DNA of 64,000 nt. Source: an uncultured Planktomarina sp. (GTDB lineage: Bacteria; Pseudomonadota; Alphaproteobacteria; Rhodobacterales; Rhodobacteraceae). The stretch spans positions 496,001 to 560,000 of the forward strand of contig CAJJBJ010000002.1 of assembly GCA_905182455.1 (NCBI GenBank). The letters are read 5' to 3'. Positions 54,109 through 62,885 of this stretch are shown here, one piece after another. Each line of letters begins with the position of its first letter. Within the stretch, counting starts at the first letter, position 1. Under the pieces are notes generated by a model. It was not told the DNA's origin. It ran no database searches and saw only the letters and a list, made by a program, of their open reading frames with translations. A program made the translations under genes and the position numbers.

Positions 54109-56077
54109 TTGGCGAAAAAACTTATTCTGTGCGATTGTTTGGGCTCTCAAGCGTTTGATGCATCGGCCATTTCCGAACGCTTCAGGTATGGCGTGTTCCA
54201 AGATTTATAGCAGTCTTTGCGAAGGCCAAATCGACTTAGCCGCAAAAGAAATTTCCGAAGGTGATGTGATAATTGCCTGCCAACAGGAGCGTCAAAGATT
54301 CGAAGAATTGGCGGAAGAGCTAGAGGTGGAAACACCAGCCTTCGTCGACCTGCGCGACCGAGCTGGCTGGGGCGAAGGCAATGTTTCACCAAAGATGGCG
54401 GCATTGGTCGCTGAGGCCGGATTAACGGCCTTTGCAGGCCAGATGGGCAAGTCGATTGATATTATTTCTGAAGGCACTTGCTTGATCATTTCCGGCCCCT
54501 CTGGCGTCGATGCCGTGATGCAGGCCGCCACCGATTTATGCGAAACTCTGGCCGTTACAGTTTTGGTGTCAAACGCCGAGCATGTGCCGATGGACCGCAG
54601 GTTTGATTGCGTTTTAGGCTCGGTGAAAAACGCCACTGGCGCCCTTGGTGGATTTACCCTAAAAATTGATGGGTTACAGCAAGTTATCGTCGGAGGACGC
54701 GGTGCATTTAACCTCACGCCGCCGCAGGATGGCGCGGCGTCTCAGTGCGATATAATTGTGGACCTCAGCGGCCAAAACCCGATGTTCCCGGCGCACGAAA
54801 AGCGTGACGGGTATCTGCGCGCAGACCCAACGCATGCTCCGTCTGTTGCCAAGGCCGTTTTTGCAGCGTCTCAAATGATCGGCACCTTCGAAAAACCTCT
54901 CTATGTAAGGCTGGAAGAAAGTCTCTGTGCTCATAAACGAGCCGAGCAGCCCGCATGTTCAAACTGCCTCAACGTTTGCCCGACTGGCGCGATTTTATCA
55001 GCCGGAGAACATGTGACAATTGACCCGATGATTTGCGCTGGCTGTGGATCATGTGCTGCAGTTTGTCCGTCAGGGGCCATCAGCTATGACGCACCGCCAG
55101 TCGATACTCTATTTCGCAGATTGAGCACCCTAGCCTCCACCTACACTCAAGCTGGCGGAGAAAATCCGCGGCTGTTGGTGCATGACGGCGCAACGGGCGT
55201 AGAAATGATTGCCCTTGCGGCGCGGTTTGGCCGGGGTTTACCCTCTGACGTAATTCCACTGGAAACTGACGCCCTGTCCGGCTTTGGCCATGCAGAAATC
55301 ATGGCCGCGCTGGCCTGCGGATTTGGTGAAGTTAATATCTTGGCCTTTCCAAGGTCCGAATTGGACGTGATTGAGGGTCAAATTGCCTTGGCAACCGCCC
55401 TATCCGGTCGCGACACCATTCATCTTTTGCAACCGGGTGATCCTGACGCGATGTCGGAGATGCTTTATAAAGAAATAGCTGCTCCTGTGGCTTGCGATCC
55501 AATATTGCCCATGGGCACCCGCCGCCAAGTGGCCAGATTGGCCGCCAAAGCGCTGCAACCAGAGGCCACTGTGGTAGAACTGCCTGAAAACGCGCCTTAT
55601 GGTGCTATCTTAGTGGATACAGACGCCTGTAGCCTCTGCCTATCATGCGTCTCGCTCTGCCCCTCTGGCGCCCTGGGAGACAACGAAGACTTGCCACAAT
55701 TGCGCTTCCAAGAGGATGCCTGTCTGCAATGCGGTTTGTGCGTCACTATTTGTCCTGAAAAGGCGATCACCTTGAAGCCCCAGATGGATCTGACCGATGC
55801 TGCATTCACCCAACAGGTTATGCACGAGGAAGAACCCTTTGCCTGCGTCGAATGCGGATCCCTATTCGGTGTGAAGTCAACCGTTGAGAAAATTACCGAA
55901 AAGCTTGCGGGCAAGCACGCTATGTTTGCCAATCCTGCAGCGGTCAAAATGATCCAGATGTGCGACAATTGCCGCGTTCAGGCGCAATACCACTCAACCG
56001 ATAACCCGTTTCAGGGCGGTGAACGCCCTCGAGTGCGTACATCAGACGATTATTTTTCGAAGCGCAAGGATCACTGA
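54109..56077 (+). CDS. Multi-cluster 4Fe-4S ferredoxin of the formate dehydrogenase region (N-terminus out of frame)
   Basis: Soluble electron carrier of about 655 residues. The real start is TTG 54109 after GAGGAG, reading AKKLILCDCLGSQAFDASAI, then the frame breaks between about 54170 and 54185 and continues as SGMACSKIYSSLCEGQIDLA in the frame that is open to the TGA at 56077. The long N-terminal reading from 53933 in the second frame is not real. Ferredoxin-type cysteine sets: CSNCLNVCPTGAIL with CAGCGSCAAVCPSGA (about 283-320), CSLCLSCVSLCPSGAL with CLQCGLCVTICPEKA (about 507-550), then CVECGSLFG and CDNC, a likely zinc or rubredoxin-like site. Partner is probably formate dehydrogenase. 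Confidence 0.82.
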
Positions 56078-56796
56078 GATTGCATTGGCGCGCCCAGAGA
56101 TGCTGGAACAATACCAGCAACATAGGCCACGATGGCCTCAATCTCCTCCAGAGTTACCTCTATAGGGACAATGGGCGACGGCAGCTTTGCGGAGAACGGT
56201 TCGGTCACGTCCTTAACCTGCGTAAATGCGGGATGGGGGTTAAGCGTAAAGAAGGCCTCAAACCGATTTTTCCAATCTGGAAACGTGCGCATCAGAGCAA
56301 AGGACGGGGTCGAGCCGATGGCCTTCATGCGGTTAGTGGCGTTGATCACGTGGCATCGCCCGCATTTTTTGAGACTCACCACCTCACCCTGGCCTGCGTC
56401 GCCGGTTATGGTGATAATCTGCGCCTCAAGCGCAGCTCCGACATCCGCAAAAAACGGCGGCTCATCGTCTCGTGTAAACCCCTCAATGGTGCGCTTGCCG
56501 ATGTCAGACAACAGCCATTGCGCAAACCGATCCGTATAAACACCATCAACCTTTTCAAGATGCCAGATCTTTTCACCTTGCCTAAACACGGCCACCCCAT
56601 CAGCTCCAAAAGCCGCATCTGCGCTCTCAGATACAGGGGTAATGCGGATACCAGTCTTCAAAGAAAACCGTGGCAAGAGGTGTTTTATAAATCCAGATTC
56701 AATCAAAATATCAGGAACTTGCAAGGCGAAGCTCTTGTCTTCCGACCAAGCCGGGCCAGCGATAAAAGCCACCACCAATATGATTTTTCGAAACAT
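56071..56796 (-). CDS. c-type cytochrome with a reduced TupA-like N-terminal domain
   Basis: A 241-residue exported protein. Residues 1-18 are a signal peptide (MFRKIILVVAFIAGPAWS). One heme site is CGRCH at 145-149, with candidate sixth-ligand Met in the following region. The part before it resembles the two ends of TupA: SGFIKHLLPRFSLKTGI has the same spacing (SGx4LLPx5TGI) as TupA SGLSDVLLPAIKMDTGI, and RFAQWLLSDIGKRTIEGF resembles the TupA end RLEHWLTSRRAKDIINKY. The middle of TupA is missing. It would be a small oxyanion-binding fold joined to an electron carrier. It is convergent with the ferredoxin gene (7-bp overlap) and divergent from DUF6494. Start ATG 56794-56796 begins the signal peptide. 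Confidence 0.82.
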   Translation of the reverse strand: MFRKIILVVAFIAGPAWSEDKSFALQVPDILIESGFIKHLLPRFSLKTGIRITPVSESADAAFGADGVAVFRQGEKIWHLEKVDGVYTDRFAQWLLSDIGKRTIEGFTRDDEPPFFADVGAALEAQIITITGDAGQGEVVSLKKCGRCHVINATNRMKAIGSTPSFALMRTFPDWKNRFEAFFTLNPHPAFTQVKDVTEPFSAKLPSPIVPIEVTLEEIEAIVAYVAGIVPASLGAPMQSQ

Positions 56797-56835
56797 GCCA
56801 CCCACCCCTACTTTTGCACCACCTTGCAAAACAAA

Positions 56836-56852
56836 CTAGGGTCGCTAGGGTC
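56836..56852. promoter_or_regulatory. Short direct repeat in the cytochrome/DUF6494 divergent gap
   Basis: CTAGGGTC occurs twice with a period of nine bases, about 40 bp from each start codon. It may be a regulator binding site. The gap is only 94 bp, so both promoters must lie close to it. Confidence 0.3.
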
Positions 56853-56890
56853 TAAACGTCAACACATACAGCAAATTAAAGGACTGTACG

Positions 56891-57082
56891 ATGAGTGAAC
56901 ACTTCAACATGTCGATGCGTAAATTTTTAAAACAGGTTGGTGTGACATCCCAGCAAGCTATTGAAGAAGCCATGCGCAACGCCAGTGATACATCTGGAAA
57001 AACCTACACCGCCAAGGTAGTTCTCACCGTCGAAGGTATGGATTTTGAACATGTCGTCACCGGCAAGATTGAAGGTATTTAA
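56891..57082 (+). CDS. DUF6494 small protein
   Basis: A 63-residue soluble protein (MSEHFNMSMRKFLKQVGVTS start; TYTAKVVLTVEGMDFEHVVTG end) matching DUF6494. A helix followed by a beta hairpin is likely. The ribosome binding site AAAGGAC precedes the ATG by seven bases. It abuts the Mrp gene with no gap. Function unknown. Confidence 0.85.
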   Translation: MSEHFNMSMRKFLKQVGVTSQQAIEEAMRNASDTSGKTYTAKVVLTVEGMDFEHVVTGKIEGI

Positions 57083-58138
57083 ATGTCTATATCCCGCGAA
57101 GAGGTTCTTGCTTGCCTAAAAACCATCCAAGCGCCGTCTGGAGTTGATCTGGTCGAAGCTGGACTGGTACGCGCCCTAACCGTCACCGAAGGTGCTGTGC
57201 GCTTTGTGATGGAGGTTAGTACCCCGGATCCTTTCATGCCTGCAAAAGCCGAAGCGGAAGAAAAGCTGACGGCACTTGGCTGCACATCGGTCTCAATCGT
57301 GATGACTGCTCACAGCCAACCCACTGCACCGCCGAACCTGCAACCCAGCCGCAAAGCAGAGCCAGCAGGCCCAGAAAAGATCCCTGGTATTGATAGAATT
57401 ATTGCAATTGCCTCTGGTAAGGGCGGCGTTGGGAAATCGACTGTGGCGGCAAATTTGGCCTGTGCTCTGGCGGCCGAAGGTCGCCGCGTTGGCATGTTGG
57501 ATGCAGACGTTTACGGCCCATCGCAGCCTCGTATGTTGGGCGTCTCAGGCAGACCACAAAGTCCCGATGGCAAGATCATCCTGCCCCTACGCAACTTTGG
57601 CGTCACTATGATGTCCATCGGCCTTATGACCAATGAAGATCAGGCCGTGGTTTGGCGTGGCCCAATGCTGATGGGAGCCTTGCAACAAATGCTTACACAG
57701 GTTCAGTGGGGAGCTTTGGATGTATTGATTGTAGATCTTCCACCCGGCACCGGCGACGTGAACATGACATTGGCCCAAAAATCCCATGTGGACGGAGCAA
57801 TCATCGTCTCCACCCCTCAAGATGTGGCCCTGATGGACGCGCGCAAGGGCATAGACATGTTCAATCAGCTTGGGACGCCAATTATTGGTATGATCGAAAA
57901 CATGAGCACGCATATTTGTTCACAATGTGGCCATGAAGAGCATGTCTTTGGCCATGGCGGCGTGAAGGCGGAAGCCGAAAAACTCGGCGTGCCTTTGCTG
58001 GCAGAAATTCCACTGCACCTTGATATTCGTATCGCGGCTGATGGCGGCGCGCCGATTGTGGTGTCAAAGCCGAATTCATCGCAAGCCCAAGCCTTCCGCA
58101 CCCTGGCAAAAAATCTGATTGAAAGTGGTCAGGCATGA
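57083..58138 (+). CDS. mrp: Mrp/NBP35-family iron-sulfur carrier ATPase
   Basis: Scaffold or carrier for Fe-S clusters (ApbC type), 351 residues. An N-terminal MIP18-like domain (about 1-80) precedes the deviant Walker A ASGKGGVGKSTVAANLACAL near residue 110 and the dimer-bridging cluster site CSQCGHEEHVFGHGG near residue 279. It probably loads the many clusters of FdhA, FdhB and the ferredoxin, an inference from position. It overlaps the next gene by four bases. Confidence 0.94.
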   Translation: MSISREEVLACLKTIQAPSGVDLVEAGLVRALTVTEGAVRFVMEVSTPDPFMPAKAEAEEKLTALGCTSVSIVMTAHSQPTAPPNLQPSRKAEPAGPEKIPGIDRIIAIASGKGGVGKSTVAANLACALAAEGRRVGMLDADVYGPSQPRMLGVSGRPQSPDGKIILPLRNFGVTMMSIGLMTNEDQAVVWRGPMLMGALQQMLTQVQWGALDVLIVDLPPGTGDVNMTLAQKSHVDGAIIVSTPQDVALMDARKGIDMFNQLGTPIIGMIENMSTHICSQCGHEEHVFGHGGVKAEAEKLGVPLLAEIPLHLDIRIAADGGAPIVVSKPNSSQAQAFRTLAKNLIESGQA

Positions 58139-58839
58139 ATACGCCCAGCTTTCCTCCGCTGTTTAGCGGGTTGGCTGTTGAAGGCCAGGTTGACCCTTTT
58201 GATAAGGCCTGCGCCGAGGCGGCCCGTGGCTGTGATGCAGGGTTGGTGGTCCATGATTTGGGAGCAAACTTGCTGCGCGCAGCCCTGGTTTTTGCGCCCG
58301 ATGTCGAGCTGGTTGATGCTATGGCGATGCTGCCACTCTGCGGGGTTGGGTTTCAAAATGCCTTGGGCGCCCTCGGACCACCTGAAGTGGCTGTCCATCT
58401 TGAATGGGCCGGCGGCCTTCGGATCAATGGTGCCAGTTGCGGCACGCTGCGGGTTGCGGCCTCAAGCTCCAATCCGAGGGCTGAGCCAGATTGGATGGTG
58501 ATAGGCCTTGAGCTGCCACTTTGGCCGGAAACCGATACACCAGGCGACATCCCTGAACAAACTGCGCTTTACGCAGAGGGCTGTGCGGATGTAAACGCAA
58601 TGGAGCTACTTGAGTCTTGGGTGAAGCACACATTGGTGGGCATCAACACTTGGACCGAAGACGGTGTAAAAGCCCTGCATAAAGACTGGCGCGGCCTGTC
58701 ACATGGCATTGGCGAAGATATCACAATGAATGAGGTCTCAGGTACATTTCTTGGGGTAGATGAACAATTTGGGATGTTGGTCCGGGCGGCTGATACCACC
58801 CATCTTGTCCCACTGACCTATTTGCTGGAGGGCACCTGA
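58135..58839 (+). CDS. Biotin/lipoate protein ligase-like protein (DUF4444 type)
   Basis: A 234-residue protein with a biotin/lipoate A/B ligase-like core. The N-terminal PFDKACAEAARGCDAGLVVH and the central AVHLEWAGGLRINGASCGTL fit the family as I recall it; the C-terminal SGTFLGVDEQFGMLVRAADT is the DUF4444 domain. No lipoyl or biotinyl acceptor gene is near. It lies within an fdh accessory module, so it may have a different role there. Confidence 0.82.
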   Translation: MNTPSFPPLFSGLAVEGQVDPFDKACAEAARGCDAGLVVHDLGANLLRAALVFAPDVELVDAMAMLPLCGVGFQNALGALGPPEVAVHLEWAGGLRINGASCGTLRVAASSSNPRAEPDWMVIGLELPLWPETDTPGDIPEQTALYAEGCADVNAMELLESWVKHTLVGINTWTEDGVKALHKDWRGLSHGIGEDITMNEVSGTFLGVDEQFGMLVRAADTTHLVPLTYLLEGT

Positions 58840-58840
58840 T

Positions 58841-59347
58841 ATGATGCTAGCGCGCGCAATCCATTTTGACGAAAGCGACATGAACGTCTTTCACTCTTCA
58901 GCGCGCACCGGCGAATGGTGCATATCGGGCGGGTTTGAGTTTTCAAATTGGTCTGAAGCGGACCTGACAGGCAAAGCGCGCCAAGCCTTTTCCAATGGAT
59001 GGCTGGGAGCTGAGACTTTTGGGCGGGTCACCTTTGTTGCGGTGACAAAGGTTGAGCCCATGGAATACGAAGCCATCAAACAGGCACTGGCGCAACATTT
59101 TGTTCAAATGTACGGCGCGCCCTCGCTGGAAGCCGCCGCTCAAGTGGCGGAAGACGAATTGGCTCATATGGTAGAGCTGTGCAACGACCAAGACCCCAAC
59201 ACATTGCTGACGGTCGCACGTGATTTGACGGAGTCCGGCGTGAAAGAAAGTTTTCGTATGATCGAATCCCAAGACGCTGGCTTAGACCAATTCGCGATTC
59301 ACGGGTCGTTGGACGAAGAAGACCACGGTCACGGCCACAGCCACTAA
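58841..59347 (+). CDS. DUF6505 family protein
   Basis: A 168-residue soluble protein. FHSSARTGEWCISGGFEFSN near the start and the basic-acidic mix QAFSNGWLGAETFGRVTFV match DUF6505. The C-terminus EEDHGHGHSH is His-rich and could bind metal. It starts two bases after the ligase-like gene and ends the DUF6494-Mrp-DUF4444-DUF6505 operon. Function unknown. Confidence 0.83.
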   Translation: MMLARAIHFDESDMNVFHSSARTGEWCISGGFEFSNWSEADLTGKARQAFSNGWLGAETFGRVTFVAVTKVEPMEYEAIKQALAQHFVQMYGAPSLEAAAQVAEDELAHMVELCNDQDPNTLLTVARDLTESGVKESFRMIESQDAGLDQFAIHGSLDEEDHGHGHSH

Positions 59348-59368
59348 AATTGCTGTTATTATAGAAAG

Positions 59369-59391
59369 ATGCGCCCATGAGGCGCATTTTT
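59369..59391 (+). terminator. Rho-independent terminator of the DUF6494-DUF6505 operon
   Basis: Stem ATGCGCC/GGCGCAT with a five-base loop, followed by five T, 22 bp after the stop codon. Confidence 0.88.
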
Positions 59392-59408
59392 GCCTGCAAA
59401 CCAGAGCT

Positions 59409-60044
59409 CTAAAAATGGCTGGTCGGGTTTTTAAATATCACATTAAATGAAATCGATATGCGCGGATCATCCACCAAATTTGGATGCACCAGATGATGCA
59501 AAAAAGACGGCCAAAGCAATAGGTCGCCATTCTTTGGCAATGTTCTGAACTCCGGATCACATTGCCCGTCGCCTTTAACAGCGTTCATATTGGCCTGAGG
59601 TCTTGGATCAAAAAAGCTAATTTCGGCCGGGTTCAAATCCGTGCGGTGCATTTTCACCGCTGATTGATCCGGCACATTCACGTAGTAGGTGCCCGACAAC
59701 CAAGAATGCGGATGATTGTGAAGATTGTGATAATCACCTTTGACGTTGATATTTGGCCAAGCTTGGACGTGCCATTCAAAACTATAGTCAATGTTTGAGA
59801 TTCTGCTGTAGTCTAAAACAGCACGGTCAATGCAAGTGGCCAGCCATTTGATCGCGGAATGATCTAGGGCCATTAGATTTTGCGACAAATACTGGCCCGT
59901 CACATCCTCTTGCACCGCATCTTGATCCACGATCAGCTTTTTCAGCACCATATTCGCGTGTTCTGCCCCCGGTAGGTTTGTCCGGGTCAGTTGAGTCGGC
60001 CATAGATTATGAACAGTTACACCAGCGCTTATTTGATCAGACAT
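59409..60044 (-). CDS. Putative 2OG-Fe(II) oxygenase (TIGR02466 family)
   Basis: A 211-residue double-stranded beta-helix protein. Likely metal ligands are within YHNLHNHPHSWLSGTYYVNV and WPSFLHHLVHPN, with RISISFNVIF carrying the 2-oxoglutarate-binding Arg. The ATG at 60042-60044 gives MSDQISAGVTVHNLWPTQL, the usual start of the family. Substrate unknown; such genes are frequent in marine bacteria and their phages. It stands alone. Confidence 0.85.
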   Translation of the reverse strand: MSDQISAGVTVHNLWPTQLTRTNLPGAEHANMVLKKLIVDQDAVQEDVTGQYLSQNLMALDHSAIKWLATCIDRAVLDYSRISNIDYSFEWHVQAWPNINVKGDYHNLHNHPHSWLSGTYYVNVPDQSAVKMHRTDLNPAEISFFDPRPQANMNAVKGDGQCDPEFRTLPKNGDLLLWPSFLHHLVHPNLVDDPRISISFNVIFKNPTSHF

Positions 60045-60355
60045 GATTTGGCTTTCGTTTTGATATCTTGCACGCAGCAGCCAGAATTTAAACACCTTTG
60101 ATCACCAAAATGTAGCGGCGAAGCGTTAGGTTCAAGCAGTTTTTATGTCCTGCTTTGTGCACAACATGCCCTGATGTTAAGCCCCAGATTGGATCTGCAA
60201 AATTTCTTTTTAACAAGAACTTAAATCCGACTTTCCCCGGATCAATTGGCATTAAATCACAGATAGCCCGCAATATTAACAGAGCACCATTGGACGTTAT
60301 TGACTCTGCCTAAGTTCACACACACTCTGTACCAAGAGCACAAAAGAGAGCCGCT
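60045..60355. other. 311-bp divergent intergenic stretch
   Basis: Holds the promoters of the 2OG oxygenase and the GMC oxidoreductase. A 61-codon minus-strand frame at 60088-60273 is protein-like in places (ADPIWGLTSGHVVHKAGHKN) but has no recognised homologue or ribosome binding site. Nothing else is supported. Confidence 0.4.
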
Positions 60356-62020
60356 ATGCCCCTGGAAAACTCCGAGTTTGATTACATCATAATTGGCGGT
60401 GGCTCAGCGGGGTGCTTGCTGGCAAATCGCTTGAGCGCAGATCCAAGCAACCATGTGCTTTTGCTCGAAGCGGGTCAGAAAGACAGCTATCCTTGGATTC
60501 ATATTCCAGTGGGATACCTCTATTGCATCGGCAATCCGCGCACCGACTGGATGTACACCACAGAGCCTGAAAAAGGCCTGAACGGCCGCAGCCAAAGATA
60601 TCCGCGCGGCAAGACTCTTGGCGGTTGTTCATCCATCAATGGAATGATTTACATGCGCGGCCAAGCCCGTGATTATGACAACTGGGCCAAGATCACCGGA
60701 GATGACTCTTGGAACTGGCAAAACGCATTAGAGGCCTTCAAGGCCCATGAGGATCACTACCGGCTCGACAAAGGCGCTGACCCACTTACCGGATCCAACA
60801 GTCGCTTTTCCGACATGCACGGACACGGTGGCGAATGGCGGATCGAAAAGCAACGCCTGCGCTGGGATGTGCTCGACAGCTTTTCAGATGCAGCCGTTGA
60901 GATGGGCATTAATAAGACTGAGGATTTTAACAGCGGCGACAATGCAGGCGTTGGGTATTTTGACGTCAATCAACGTTCCGGCTGGCGCTGGAGCACCTCT
61001 AAAGCCTTTTTGCGGCCCGTTCAGTCGCGCCCCAATCTTACAGTCTGGACAGAAGCACAGGTAGAGACGCTCACCTTTCTTACCGACGCGAATGGCGCCC
61101 TGCGCTGCTCTGGTGTGGTTGTCCAGCATCAAGGCCAGTCCAAAGTGGTCTTGGCCGGACGCGAAGTCATTCTCTCAGCCGGTGCAGTCAATTCACCGCA
61201 AATTTTACAACTGTCAGGAATTGGCCCCGCGGCACTGCTCAAATCCCAAGGTATCAAGGTTGTGGTGGATGCACCCGTGGGTGAAAATCTGCAAGATCAT
61301 CTGCAAATTCGCGCGGTTTTCAAAGTGAAGGGCACACGCACCCTTAACACCCTCGCAAACAGCCTATTTGGCAAGGCAAAGATTGGTGCAGAATACCTGT
61401 TTAAACGCTCCGGCCCTATGAGCATGTCGCCGAGCCAGTTGGGGGCCTTCACCCGCTCCGATCCCAGCCGGCCACATGCCAATTTGGAATATCACGTCCA
61501 ACCCCTGAGCCTTGAAGCTTTTGGCGAAGATCTGCATGACTTCCCCGCTGTCACCATAAGCGTGTGCAACCTCAACCCTAGCAGCCGCGGCCACGTGCGC
61601 ATCGGGTCTGCCAATTTCCGCGACGCGCCCAAAATATCACCAAACTACCTAACCACCGAGGATGACCGCAAAGTCGCCGCCGACAGCCTGCGGCAGGTAC
61701 GGCAGATCATGGGACAACCTGCAATGCAGAGCTATCAACCCGAGGAGTTCAAACCCGGCATCCAGCACCAAAGCGATGCGGAGCTGGCCAAACTGGCCGG
61801 AGATATCGCCAACACCATCTTCCATCCGGTCGGAACCGTCAAAATGGGCCAGAACAATGACGCAACAGCCGTGCTTGATCCACATTTAAGGGTTAAAGGT
61901 TTGGCAGGTCTGAGAGTTGTCGACGCTAGCATCATGCCCAAAATCACCAGCGGCAACACCAACTCCCCCACCCTGATGATCGCCGAAAAAGCGGCCGGCT
62001 GGATCCTATCCGGCCAATAG
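60356..62020 (+). CDS. GMC-family FAD oxidoreductase (choline/alcohol dehydrogenase-like)
   Basis: A 554-residue flavoprotein oxidising an alcohol. FAD motif DYIIIGGGSAGCLLANRLS starts near residue 9. GGCSSINGMIYMRGQARDYD near residue 89 and the C-terminal HPVGTVKMG plus ITSGNTNSPTLMIAEKAA supply the GMC signatures and the catalytic His-Asn pair. Which alcohol is used cannot be told; neither betB nor betI is adjacent, so BetA identity is not claimed. The ATG follows AGAGAG. Confidence 0.9.
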   Translation: MPLENSEFDYIIIGGGSAGCLLANRLSADPSNHVLLLEAGQKDSYPWIHIPVGYLYCIGNPRTDWMYTTEPEKGLNGRSQRYPRGKTLGGCSSINGMIYMRGQARDYDNWAKITGDDSWNWQNALEAFKAHEDHYRLDKGADPLTGSNSRFSDMHGHGGEWRIEKQRLRWDVLDSFSDAAVEMGINKTEDFNSGDNAGVGYFDVNQRSGWRWSTSKAFLRPVQSRPNLTVWTEAQVETLTFLTDANGALRCSGVVVQHQGQSKVVLAGREVILSAGAVNSPQILQLSGIGPAALLKSQGIKVVVDAPVGENLQDHLQIRAVFKVKGTRTLNTLANSLFGKAKIGAEYLFKRSGPMSMSPSQLGAFTRSDPSRPHANLEYHVQPLSLEAFGEDLHDFPAVTISVCNLNPSSRGHVRIGSANFRDAPKISPNYLTTEDDRKVAADSLRQVRQIMGQPAMQSYQPEEFKPGIQHQSDAELAKLAGDIANTIFHPVGTVKMGQNNDATAVLDPHLRVKGLAGLRVVDASIMPKITSGNTNSPTLMIAEKAAGWILSGQ

Positions 62021-62456
62021 CGAGACAGAGTTTAGGCCCATTCAGCACGCAATCGTCTGAAAAAGGGCAATTAGCTTTAGCACTAAGGTCTTCTTGGACA
62101 TCGTGATTAAAGGGAGCGCTCATAATAAAGCTCCTCTATTTAGGGTCTTATTGTTGAGTAAAGGCGTGAAATATGTAGTAGTAATTAATTGCAGATATAC
62201 TGCTTACCGACATGTACAGTTATACAATAAAATGCTGAAAATAAATGTAAAATGACATTATATTACTTATATTCAACTGTTTCTTAGGTACTGGGCCTTG
62301 AGAAGTAGTAATACCCAGACAGATTAAACGTGTAGGGAACTCTTTTGGTCAGTAATTTGGTCAACACTATCTCCAGCCCAATACTTGGAAAAAGCTACTT
62401 ATGAAAATTTTATCAGTAGGTTAATTACCGTAAGGCCGTTTTGGTCTGCTTGAATT
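62021..62456. other. 436-bp AT-rich intergenic stretch next to tRNA-Leu
   Basis: No gene is recognised. The stretch is clearly more AT-rich than its surroundings, especially 62.14-62.40 kb. A small inverted repeat GGAGC/GCTCC lies near 62.12 kb. It lies directly at the 3' end of tRNA-Leu, a common integration target, but I see no integrase, phage gene or copied tRNA end. Confidence 0.5.
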
Positions 62457-62542
62457 TGGTACCCAAGGCCGGACTCGAACCGGCACGCCCGTTAAAGCGG
62501 GGGATTTTGAATCCCCTGCGTCTACCATTCCGCCACTTGGGC
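62457..62542 (-). tRNA. tRNA-Leu (CAA)
   Basis: An 86-base cloverleaf on the minus strand. It starts GCCCAAGTGGCGGAATGG, has the anticodon loop TTCAAAA (anticodon CAA) on a GGGGA/TCCCC stem, a long class II variable arm, the T arm GGTTCGAGTCC, and an encoded CCA end. The first acceptor pair is G-U. Confidence 0.95.
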
Positions 62543-62885
62543 CCATTATTGTCGTTGGTGGGTCAGTCTAAGAGACCAGAGACACCCCAAAGCACATTAG
62601 GCAGGATCGAACCAGAAGCAGCCGGTAAGTGAAACTTCGTATATGGTCCGAATCTTATAGGTTCTCGTATAATGGTTTTCTCGAAGGGTAAAGCCGGATA
62701 TTCTATAGAAACGAGAATAAGACGCAGCCAAGATATATCCTTTCACAAAATCTCGACCGTGAATGTTATTTGGCGGTTTAGTGCGGATGAGCAGGCAAAA
62801 CTCGCCGACCGATGCGGCCGAGTTCCGGCTATTATTCATACCCGAGTTGTGACACATAATGCCAAATTAACTTCAAGGGCATAGC
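62543..62885. other. 343-bp intergenic stretch upstream of tRNA-Leu and the YqaA gene
   Basis: Should contain the minus-strand promoter of tRNA-Leu and the plus-strand promoter of the next gene. Overlapping open frames of 70-86 codons on both strands are not protein-like. Nothing else is supported. Confidence 0.4.

Noticed and set aside
60356-62020. Naming the GMC oxidoreductase betA
   Set aside because: Family signatures are clear, but there is no betB, betC or betI nearby and the substrate branch cannot be told by eye.
62021-62885. Genomic island or prophage at tRNA-Leu
   Set aside because: No integrase, transposase, phage gene or direct repeat of the tRNA end could be found; only the composition shift remains.
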